From: Terriglobales bacterium
Lineage (GTDB): Bacteria; Acidobacteriota; Terriglobia; Terriglobales; Acidobacteriaceae
Direction of reading: 5' to 3'
Length of the DNA: 5,672 nt
NCBI GenBank assembly: GCA_019241735.1
Contig: JAFAWN010000235.1
Coordinates: forward strand, 1-5,672
This document shows, one piece after another, positions 1-5,672 of this stretch. The first letter of the stretch is position 1; each line of letters begins with the position of its first letter. Below the pieces are notes generated by a model that saw only the letters and a program-made list of their open reading frames with translations, ran no database searches and was not told the DNA's origin. A program made the translations under genes and the position numbers.

Positions 1-863
1 ATCTGCAGAATGTAGCCTCCGCAATCAAAGTGGCAGCGATTTTATCAATGTCAGCAGCGCTTATCTGGCTGGGAAAAGGATCGGGAGCGGCCATTCACAT
101 GGTGTCGCAGGTCATGAAACCGGCAGGATATGTGTCCGGCTTCGGACTGGGAATGATCAGCGTGCTGTGGGCCTATGAAGGATGGCAGTATGCCACTTTT
201 AGCGCTGGCGAGGCCGTGAATCCGCAGCGTAATTTTCCGATCGCCTTCTTAGCCGGGACGGGGGCCTTGATTGGAATATATCTGTTTGCCAATTTCGGAT
301 ATCTCGCGGCATTAGGGCCCGCGGGAGTGGCGGCCTCTAACCGCGTGGCGGCGAGCGCTGTGTCTCTGGTGATTAATCCAGTGGCAGCCAAGTTTGTTGC
401 GCTAGCAATTTTAATTTCCATGTTCAGCGCGGCCCATTCTATTATCCTCACCTCTCCCCGGGTTTACTACGCCATGGCGAAAGACGGACTTTTTTTCAAA
501 CGTCTGGCGGGTGTCCATCCGCGTTTTGGAACCCCGGCTTTCGCGATTATCGCCGCCGCAGTCTGGTCATCGGTTCTCGCAGCTAGCGGCACGTTTGAAC
601 AACTGCTTACTTATGTTGTTTTTGTCGGCTGGATCTTTTACGCCTTGGCGGCGGCCAGTATCTTCGTTTATCGCAAGCGCGTGCCGGAGGCAGAGCGTCG
701 TTACAAAGTTCCGGGATATCCGGTAACGCCGTTGATTTTCATTTGTGCCGCGGTCGCGCTGGTCGCGAACACAATCTTCATGCAGCCGGGCCGGGCTGCG
801 GCAGGTATTGGAATTGCATTAGTAGGGGCGCCGGCCTATTTCATCTGGCGAAAATCCGATTGA
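1..863 (+). CDS. APC-superfamily amino acid permease, LAT-like (5'-truncated by window edge)
   Basis: This is the C-terminal 286 residues of an inner-membrane amino acid transporter; the frame is open to the left edge (codons from base 3) and ends at TGA 861-863. The GTG at base 30 is not the real start, because the upstream codons read LQNVASAIK, which fits the segment leading into TM5 of LAT-type permeases. I infer about eight membrane segments (TM5 to TM12). Family-like motifs, in visible residue numbers: EGWQYATF at 59-66 in TM6, NPQRN at 73-77 in the following loop, SPRVYYAMAKDGLFF at 151-165 after TM8, VHPRFGTP at 171-178, and a TFEQLLTY stretch opening TM10 followed by RKR and a VPGYPVTP loop before TM11. 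Such proteins exchange or import amino acids; the substrate cannot be read from this portion. The tail is short (WRKSD). I see no convincing terminator in the 46 bases before the convergent dipeptidase gene. Family assignment is secure; LAT subtype is likely. Confidence 0.93.
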   Translation, partial: LQNVASAIKVAAILSMSAALIWLGKGSGAAIHMVSQVMKPAGYVSGFGLGMISVLWAYEGWQYATFSAGEAVNPQRNFPIAFLAGTGALIGIYLFANFGYLAALGPAGVAASNRVAASAVSLVINPVAAKFVALAILISMFSAAHSIILTSPRVYYAMAKDGLFFKRLAGVHPRFGTPAFAIIAAAVWSSVLAASGTFEQLLTYVVFVGWIFYALAAASIFVYRKRVPEAERRYKVPGYPVTPLIFICAAVALVANTIFMQPGRAAAGIGIALVGAPAYFIWRKSD

Positions 864-909
864 AACCTCAAGACCCAATGATATGCCCCCACGGCTTCAC
901 CGCCATCAC

Positions 910-1653
910 TTATTCCGTCTTCGGGTTCAACTTCTCGAAGGGAACATTTCCAATTGGCCAACTTACACAATCCTTGTAATCGAAGTGCCACCATTCGAAT
1001 TCATACACAGTGAAGTCATGCTGCTCCATAACCGTGCGAAGTAGATCGCGGCGGGAACGCTCGTCTGGCGCCCCACCCGTGTAATTCGGATATGCACGTT
1101 CAGACATTTCGTCGTAGCCGCTGGGCATGACCGCCTCTTTACCCGTCTTTAAGTCATAAAGAGATACATCAGCGGCACAGCCCCGGTTGTGTTTCGAGCC
1201 TTCCGCGGGATCTGCCACGAATCGCTTTTTGTCTTCGGGCGTAGCGTCCCAAAACATTTTCGTCACATACCAGGGGCGGTAAGCGTCGTGGATGAGGATG
1301 CCGTAGCCGTGTGCGAGCAAATCTCCGTTAGCGGCGCTGAGTGCTTCGGCGGCCGGGCGCTGAAGGAAGGCACGCGCCTGAGAATAAAACGGTGTGCCCA
1401 TAAAGTTGTTGTCGGAAGCGTATCGAATATCGAGCTTGATCGCGGGATTGAGTTTCACCACTTCGACAAGATCAGACTTGCGCTTGCCCTTTTCGACCGG
1501 GGGCTGGGCCTGAAGCGCCTCGCGCCGAAGTTCCTCGACTGGCTTGGGCGGCGTAATGTGAAAAGACTGGCGCGATGCATCGGTTGCGGTTTGCGCAAAT
1601 AACGCTAGCGCAAACAAAACGTGTGATCCTGCGACCAAAAGTGTGCGCTTCAT
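910..1653 (-). CDS. Secreted D-alanyl-D-alanine dipeptidase, VanX/DdpX type (peptidase M15D)
   Basis: A complete 247-residue zinc dipeptidase predicted to split free D-Ala-D-Ala in the periplasm. Residues 1 to about 20-23 form a signal peptide: MKR, a hydrophobic run, then LALFAQTA. The M15D site is intact. S153-x-H155-x6-D162 matches VanX Ser114/His116/Asp123, and E220-W-W-H223 matches VanX Glu181 (general base) and His184 (third zinc ligand). R126 in the AYRP motif corresponds to VanX Arg71. Length is slightly above VanX (about 200) because of the signal peptide and a charged Pro/Lys/Arg-rich linker (residues about 35-60). ATG 1651-1653 is the first plausible start in frame; no good Shine-Dalgarno precedes it. 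The stop is TAA at 910-912. No vanH or vanA ligase gene lies beside it and the protein is exported, so a role in peptidoglycan turnover or nutrient use of the dipeptide is more likely than glycopeptide resistance. That role is inference; the enzyme class is strongly supported. Confidence 0.92.
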   Translation of the reverse strand: MKRTLLVAGSHVLFALALFAQTATDASRQSFHITPPKPVEELRREALQAQPPVEKGKRKSDLVEVVKLNPAIKLDIRYASDNNFMGTPFYSQARAFLQRPAAEALSAANGDLLAHGYGILIHDAYRPWYVTKMFWDATPEDKKRFVADPAEGSKHNRGCAADVSLYDLKTGKEAVMPSGYDEMSERAYPNYTGGAPDERSRRDLLRTVMEQHDFTVYEFEWWHFDYKDCVSWPIGNVPFEKLNPKTE

Positions 1654-1814
1654 CGAGAGCCATTGTAGCGCAGCAGGCGCAACCTCGATAAAATTTACCC
1701 CCCTACGCCGGACCCGATTTGCTCCGTCCTCTAGAAATCAGGGGGGATCCAGCGGCTTAGCAATGGGAGGCGACCTGTAAAATCCTTCTTCCGGCCCGCT
1801 AGAAGCACACTGCT

Positions 1815-1848
1815 CCGCCGATCGAGGCGGGATGGCTGGCTTTGCCAT
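1815..1848. repeat. Two adjacent short inverted repeats (possible operator or leader hairpins)
   Basis: The first is CCGCC (1815-1819), loop GATCGA, then GGCGG (1826-1830), a perfect 5-base stem. One base later comes ATGGC (1832-1836), a 7-base loop, then GCCAT (1844-1848), again a perfect 5-base stem. Neither is followed by a T run on either strand in the way a Rho-independent terminator would be, so they are better read as an operator or a structured element upstream of the pump operon. Stems this short occur by chance in GC-rich DNA; the pairing is certain but a function is not. Confidence 0.4.
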
Positions 1849-1900
1849 ACATAAAAACAAAAGGGCTTAAATCCCCTACTACTTCTGTCGCATCTATAAA
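1842..1900 (+). promoter_or_regulatory. Weak candidate promoter elements for the RND operon
   Basis: TATAAA at 1895-1900 matches the sigma-70 -10 consensus at five of six positions and would place a transcription start about 35 bases before the pump ATG, but no good -35 hexamer lies 16-18 bases upstream. Alternatively TTGCCA at 1842-1847 resembles a -35 box, paired with TTAAAT at 1867-1872 across a long 19-base spacer. The TTGCCA overlaps the right arm of the second hairpin, so a protein bound there could block it. These are sequence resemblances only. Confidence 0.25.
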
Positions 1901-1928
1901 CATCACCTAACAAATCTGGGGTTCCATC

Positions 1929-1932
1929 GAGG
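1929..1932 (+). promoter_or_regulatory. Ribosome binding site of the RND permease
   Basis: GAGG lies 8 bases before the ATG at 1941. Together with an in-frame TAA at 1908-1910, with no other start codon between, it fixes the start of the pump gene. Confidence 0.65.
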
Positions 1933-1940
1933 CAGACAGA

Positions 1941-4900
1941 ATGTGGATTGTTGCTCTCGCATTGCGCAGACCGTACACCTTTGTGGTGATGGCGCTGCTG
2001 ATCCTCATTCTGAGCCCTATCGTGATCTACCGCACCCCGACTGATATTTTTCCCGAAATAAACATTCCGGTTATCAGCATTGTGTGGCAATACCAGGGAC
2101 TCTCCGCGCAGGAGATGTCCGACCGCATCACCTTCCAGACCGAGCGTGCTCTTACTACTCTTGTCAATGACATAGAACATATCGATTCGCAATCGCTCAA
2201 TGGCACTGCCGTTGTAAAGGTTTTCTTTCGACCCAAGGCCAACATACAAACCGCTTTGGCGCAGGTGACCGCAATTTCTCAGACGCAACTCCGGCAGCTT
2301 CCGCCGGGGACGACGCCTCCACTGATTATTCAATATTCAGCTTCCAGCGTACCCATCGTGCAGGTCGGGTTAAGCAGCAAGACGCTGCCCGAGCAGCAGC
2401 TTTTTGATCTCGGAGTGAATTTCATCCGCACCCGCCTAATCACCATTCCGGGTGCCGCCATTCCCTACCCCTATGGCGGGAAGCAGAGGCAGATTCAAGT
2501 CGACCTCGACATTCCGGCGCTCCAGGCAAAGCACCTGACCCCTGTAGACGTTGTCAATGCGGTCAGCGCGCAGAATCTGGTTCTGCCATCGGGGACCGCG
2601 AAGTTCGGCCCGCTCGAATATCAGGTGGAGTTGAACGCCAGCCCGCAAACTGTCGCGGAATTGAACGACTTGCCGGTAAAAACCCAGGGCAACTCCACGA
2701 TTTACATCCGCGATGTAGCCCACGTGCGCGACGGTTTCTCCCCACAAACCAACATTGTCCGGCAGGACGGAGTTCGCGGAACACTCCTCAGCGTATTGAA
2801 AAATGGAGGCGCGTCAACGCTGGATATCGTAAAAAATGTTCGCGCAGAGCTGCCGAAGATACAGGAGACCCTGCCAAAGGAACTGGACGTCAAGCTGTTG
2901 TTCGATCAGTCACTATTCGTCCGCGCAGCAATTTCAGGAGTTGTGAAAGAAGCCTTGACTGCGGCCTGCCTTACTGCCGCAATGATTCTTCTGTTCCTGG
3001 GGAACTGGCGCAGCACTTTGATTATCGCTATTTCCATTCCACTTTCCATTCTGGTGTCGGTGATCGTGCTGAGCGCCCTGGGAGAAACGTTCAATATCAT
3101 GACCCTCGGCGGGCTGGCGCTGGCGGTTGGAATATTGGTGGACGATGCCACTGTCGAAATCGAAAACATCGAGCGCAATCTGGGGATGAAAAAAGAGCTT
3201 CAGCAGGCAATCCTGGATGGTGCACAGCAGATCGCGGTTCCGGCGCTGGTTTCAACGCTTTCGATCTGCATTGTATTTGTCCCAATGTTTTTTCTAACCG
3301 GGGTGGCGCGATATCTGTTCGTGCCGTTGGCGGAAGCCGTAGTTTTTGCCATGCTGGCTTCCTATCTGCTTTCCCGAACCCTGATTCCTACGCTGGTAAT
3401 GTTTCTGTTGCGCGGCCACGAAGAGGATGCGCACCGCAGGAAGACAAGCCTCTTCGGGCGTATTCACACTGGGTTCGAAAAGAGATTTGAACGGCTGCGC
3501 GATTCCTATCACCACACGCTTGAGTCGGTCATGGGCCGTCGCGGCTTATTTGTCACGCTTTTTCTAGGTTTTTGCATCCTGTCTGGTGGCCTCGCGTTTT
3601 TCCTCGGGCGCGATTTCTTTCCTCGAGTTGACGCCGGCGAAATGCGGCTGCATATCCGGGCACGCGCCGGCTTGCGCATTGAAGAGACTGCCCGGCTGGT
3701 TGACGAAGTGGAGCAGCAGCTGCGCCGCGAGATTCCGCAAAAAGAAATCAGCACGATACTCGACAATATTGGCCTCCCCTACAGCGGCATCAACCTCACT
3801 TACAGCAATGCCGGCACTATAGGAACTTCAGACGCCGAAGTCCTTGTCAGCTTGAATAAGAATCACCATCCCACCAAAGGTTACATCCGCGAATTAAGGG
3901 AGAGTCTGCCGCAGAAATTTCCGGGCGTGGAGTTTTTCTTCCAGCCCGCCGATATCGTTAGCCAGATTCTCAACTTTGGTTTGCCGGCGCCTATCGATAT
4001 ACAGCTGACCGGGCAGGACTATGAGCACAACTACTTGATCGCCCAAAAAATCGCCAATGAGTTGCGGCATGTACCGGGCGCGGTCGATGTCCACGTACAG
4101 CAACTGACAAATAACCCGGCACTGCACCTTGATGTGGACCGCAGCCGCGCCGATCAAGTGGGACTAACGGAACGTGATGTCGCAAATAATCTCCTGGTAT
4201 CTCTTAGCTCAAGCTTTCAGACGTCTCCCACCTATTGGCTTAACCCCAAAAATGGCGTGAGTTACGTGCTGGCGGTGATGACTCCGCAGTACAAAATGGA
4301 TTCATTACAGGCCCTGATGAACACTCCAATCAGCGGACCGGCTTCCACTACGCAGGAGATCCTTGGAAATCTGGCGACTGTCCGCGCATTGACTCGGCCA
4401 GCAGTTCTTACTCACTACAACGTTGCTCCGGTCGAAGACGTCTACGCCAGCGTGGATGGCCGCGACCTGGGGGCCGTGGCAGCCGACACCGAAAGGACAT
4501 TACAACGGTTCCGAAAACAATTGCCTCGTGGGACCGAGATGATTGTCAGGGGCCAGGTGGAGACCATGGCTACTTCATTTTCCGGGCTTTTGATCGGACT
4601 CGTCATGTCCATTGTCCTCGTATATTTGCTTATCGTGGTGAACTTTCAATCCTGGCTTGATCCCTTCATCATCATCACCGCGCTCCCTGGAGCTCTCGCC
4701 GGTATACTCTGGATGCTGTTTTTGACCCACACCACGCTTAGCGTTCCGGCACTTACGGGCGCAGTAATGTGCATGGGCGTTGCCACCGCCAACAGTATTT
4801 TAATGGTTTCATTCGCGCGGGAGCGCATGGATGACGGGTTAGACCCGGTTGCCGCGGCGATGGAAGCGGGCTATACGCGCATGCGCCCGGTGATTATGAC

Positions 4901-5105
4901 TGCGCTGGCAATGATCATAGGAATGATGCCGATGGCGTTCAGTTGGGGTGAGGGCGGCGAACAGAATGCTCCGCTGGGGCGTGCAGTTATAGGCGGGCTC
5001 CTTTTTGCCACGGTGGCCACGCTGTTTTTCGTTCCCGTGGTCTTTAGTATGTTTCATGAAAGAAGAGAACGGCGCGCCTCCTTACGCGGAGAAGCTACGT
5101 CATAG
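1941..5105 (+). CDS. RND-family efflux transporter permease (AcrB-like fold)
   Basis: A complete 1054-residue inner-membrane proton-driven pump subunit, the usual length for the family. Layout: TM1 about 11-30; first periplasmic porter loop about 31-333; TM2-TM6 about 334-488; an amphipathic cytoplasmic linker about 491-533; TM7 about 534-556; second porter loop about 557-879; TM8-TM12 about 880-1037; and a short basic tail. TM4 carries the paired aspartates D401-D402 (GILVDDATVEIEN), matching AcrB Asp407/Asp408. This argues against the HME metal-pump group, where CusA-type TM4 has a single Asp. R980 and T987 match AcrB Arg971 and Thr978. Unusually, A950 in GVATANSIL occupies the AcrB Lys940 position, with the next Asn kept (N951). 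The start is fixed by an upstream in-frame stop and a GAGG ribosome site. The adaptor gene follows after 28 bases. Substrate cannot be predicted: drugs, solvents, lipids or other exported compounds are all possible. Family call is certain; subfamily is tentative. Confidence 0.96.
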   Translation: MWIVALALRRPYTFVVMALLILILSPIVIYRTPTDIFPEINIPVISIVWQYQGLSAQEMSDRITFQTERALTTLVNDIEHIDSQSLNGTAVVKVFFRPKANIQTALAQVTAISQTQLRQLPPGTTPPLIIQYSASSVPIVQVGLSSKTLPEQQLFDLGVNFIRTRLITIPGAAIPYPYGGKQRQIQVDLDIPALQAKHLTPVDVVNAVSAQNLVLPSGTAKFGPLEYQVELNASPQTVAELNDLPVKTQGNSTIYIRDVAHVRDGFSPQTNIVRQDGVRGTLLSVLKNGGASTLDIVKNVRAELPKIQETLPKELDVKLLFDQSLFVRAAISGVVKEALTAACLTAAMILLFLGNWRSTLIIAISIPLSILVSVIVLSALGETFNIMTLGGLALAVGILVDDATVEIENIERNLGMKKELQQAILDGAQQIAVPALVSTLSICIVFVPMFFLTGVARYLFVPLAEAVVFAMLASYLLSRTLIPTLVMFLLRGHEEDAHRRKTSLFGRIHTGFEKRFERLRDSYHHTLESVMGRRGLFVTLFLGFCILSGGLAFFLGRDFFPRVDAGEMRLHIRARAGLRIEETARLVDEVEQQLRREIPQKEISTILDNIGLPYSGINLTYSNAGTIGTSDAEVLVSLNKNHHPTKGYIRELRESLPQKFPGVEFFFQPADIVSQILNFGLPAPIDIQLTGQDYEHNYLIAQKIANELRHVPGAVDVHVQQLTNNPALHLDVDRSRADQVGLTERDVANNLLVSLSSSFQTSPTYWLNPKNGVSYVLAVMTPQYKMDSLQALMNTPISGPASTTQEILGNLATVRALTRPAVLTHYNVAPVEDVYASVDGRDLGAVAADTERTLQRFRKQLPRGTEMIVRGQVETMATSFSGLLIGLVMSIVLVYLLIVVNFQSWLDPFIIITALPGALAGILWMLFLTHTTLSVPALTGAVMCMGVATANSILMVSFARERMDDGLDPVAAAMEAGYTRMRPVIMTALAMIIGMMPMAFSWGEGGEQNAPLGRAVIGGLLFATVATLFFVPVVFSMFHERRERRASLRGEATS

Positions 5106-5133
5106 TGGATGGATAGTCTTGCGGAATTAATTT

Positions 5134-5672
5134 ATGCAGCCTCAGGTTATAGAAGAACGCCATAGCAAAGTACTGGGGCGTGGCCGCGCTCCCAAGAAGG
5201 GGCCGCGGTACTGGTTGGTGGCAATTCCCTTAATCCTCCTGCTTATAGGCGCCGCAGTTGGGACGGTAATCCGGCTTAACGAACGTCGCGCCCTGAAAAA
5301 AGAGACGGAAACTCTTGCTGTTCCGAGCGTTGTGGTGATCCATCCCAAGGCCGAAGCTTCGAATCAGGATCTCACCCTGCCTTCGACACTCCAGGCCTAC
5401 ACTGAGGCTCCTATCTATGCCCGCACTAATGGCTATCTAGCTAAATGGTTCAAAGACATTGGCAGCCACGTACGAAAGGGAGACTTGCTGGCGGAGATCG
5501 AAACTCCGGAAATCGATCAGGAGTTGATGCAGGCGCGCAGTGCCCGCGATCAGACCGCAGTACAGTTGAACCTGGCAAAAACGTCGGCGCAACGCTGGGA
5601 GGCGCTCCACCAGCAGGACGCGGTCTCGCAGCAGGAGACAGACGAGCGGACTAGCGCATACCATCAGGGCCA
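5134..5672 (+). CDS. HlyD/AcrA-family periplasmic adaptor of the RND pump (3'-truncated by window edge)
   Basis: The N-terminal 179 residues of the membrane fusion protein that links the pump to an outer-membrane channel; the frame runs open off the right edge. It begins with a basic cytoplasmic segment (residues 1-26, rich in Arg and Lys), one membrane anchor (about 27-47), and a short linker. A beta strand and lipoyl/biotinyl-like half-motif follow at about 82-127 (APIYARTNGYL, then GSHVRKGDLLAEIETPEID). From about 128 the Gln/Ala-rich sequence starts the alpha-helical hairpin that contacts the channel. There is no lipobox cysteine, so it is held by a transmembrane helix and not by lipidation as in AcrA. 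ATG 5134 is the first start after an in-frame TAA at 5128-5130; the ribosome site is weak (GGA at 5123-5125). It lies 28 bases after the permease and is presumably co-transcribed. The second lipoyl half, beta-barrel and membrane-proximal domains lie outside the window. Confidence 0.93.
   Translation, partial: MQPQVIEERHSKVLGRGRAPKKGPRYWLVAIPLILLLIGAAVGTVIRLNERRALKKETETLAVPSVVVIHPKAEASNQDLTLPSTLQAYTEAPIYARTNGYLAKWFKDIGSHVRKGDLLAEIETPEIDQELMQARSARDQTAVQLNLAKTSAQRWEALHQQDAVSQQETDERTSAYHQG

Larger units (their letters stand above)
1654..1940. other. Divergent intergenic region between dipeptidase and RND operon
   Basis: These 287 bases should hold the promoters of both flanking genes, which are transcribed away from each other. 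I find no credible coding sequence here. It contains a C/G-rich left half with runs of C (1698-1703) and G (1741-1746), two adjacent hairpins (1815-1848), then an A-rich stretch (1849-1862) and an AT-richer leader to the pump gene. For the dipeptidase, TACAAT on the - strand (complement of 1662-1667) resembles a -10 box but lies only 8 bases from the ATG and has no matching -35, so I do not call it. No regulator gene flanks the region within the window. Confidence 0.7.

Noticed and set aside
30..32. GTG as the true start of a short permease
   Set aside because: The frame continues to the left edge with family-like sequence, and a start here would leave a transporter lacking its first membrane segments. 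The gene is cut by the window edge.
864..909. Bidirectional terminator between the permease and the dipeptidase
   Set aside because: Only a three-base GGC/GCC pairing near 888-904 is visible and there is no T run on either strand.
1189..1602. 137-codon + strand open frame antisense to the dipeptidase
   Set aside because: It lies wholly inside the M15D gene, whose catalytic motifs are intact, and its translation shows no domain or membrane pattern.
1662..1667. TACAAT on the - strand as a -10 box for a near-leaderless dipeptidase transcript
   Set aside because: Hexamers 16-18 bases further upstream (TATCGA, ATCGAG, TTATCG) match the -35 consensus poorly and there is no extended -10 TG. The evidence is a single hexamer.
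1731..2333. 200-codon open frame on the - strand across the intergenic region and the start of the pump gene
   Set aside because: It overlaps the strongly supported RND gene antisense, its product is an irregular Arg/Ser/Leu-rich string with no recognisable domain, and it has no family-like motifs. It is a shadow of the coding strand.
1941..5105. Heavy-metal (CusA/CzcA, HME) class for the RND permease
   Set aside because: TM4 has the paired Asp-Asp typical of multidrug-type pumps and I see no CusA-type methionine relay. The subclass is left open.

Overview
The window comes from a Gram-negative bacterium: it encodes an inner-membrane RND pump with its periplasmic adaptor, and a secreted cell-wall dipeptidase. 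The protein sequences and the fairly GC-rich, evenly composed DNA remind me most of soil Acidobacteriota (Terriglobia type). That is recognition from memory, not a search result, so the taxonomy is tentative.

Layout. (1) 1-863, + strand: the C-terminal two thirds of an APC-superfamily (LAT-like) amino acid permease that enters from the left edge. (2) 910-1653, - strand: a complete secreted D-Ala-D-Ala dipeptidase of the VanX/DdpX type (peptidase M15D), convergent with the permease across a 46-base gap. (3) 1654-1940: a divergent intergenic region of 287 bases with two adjacent small hairpins and only weak promoter-like elements. (4) 1941-5105, + strand: a complete 1054-residue RND efflux permease. 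(5) 5134-5672, + strand: the N-terminal 179 residues of a membrane-anchored HlyD/AcrA-type periplasmic adaptor, cut by the right edge.

How the genes work together. The permease and adaptor form an operon in the order permease then adaptor, the reverse of acrAB. An outer-membrane channel gene would be expected just beyond the right edge but cannot be seen. The dipeptidase and the amino acid permease could both handle cell-wall-derived D-Ala or amino acids, but they are convergent and not co-transcribed, so this link is speculative.

Novelty. I see no mobile element, CRISPR array, RNA gene or clearly undescribed system. The points most worth a second look are the RND pump, which keeps the paired aspartates of the proton relay but has alanine where AcrB has its essential transmembrane lysine, and the small structured element upstream of the pump operon.
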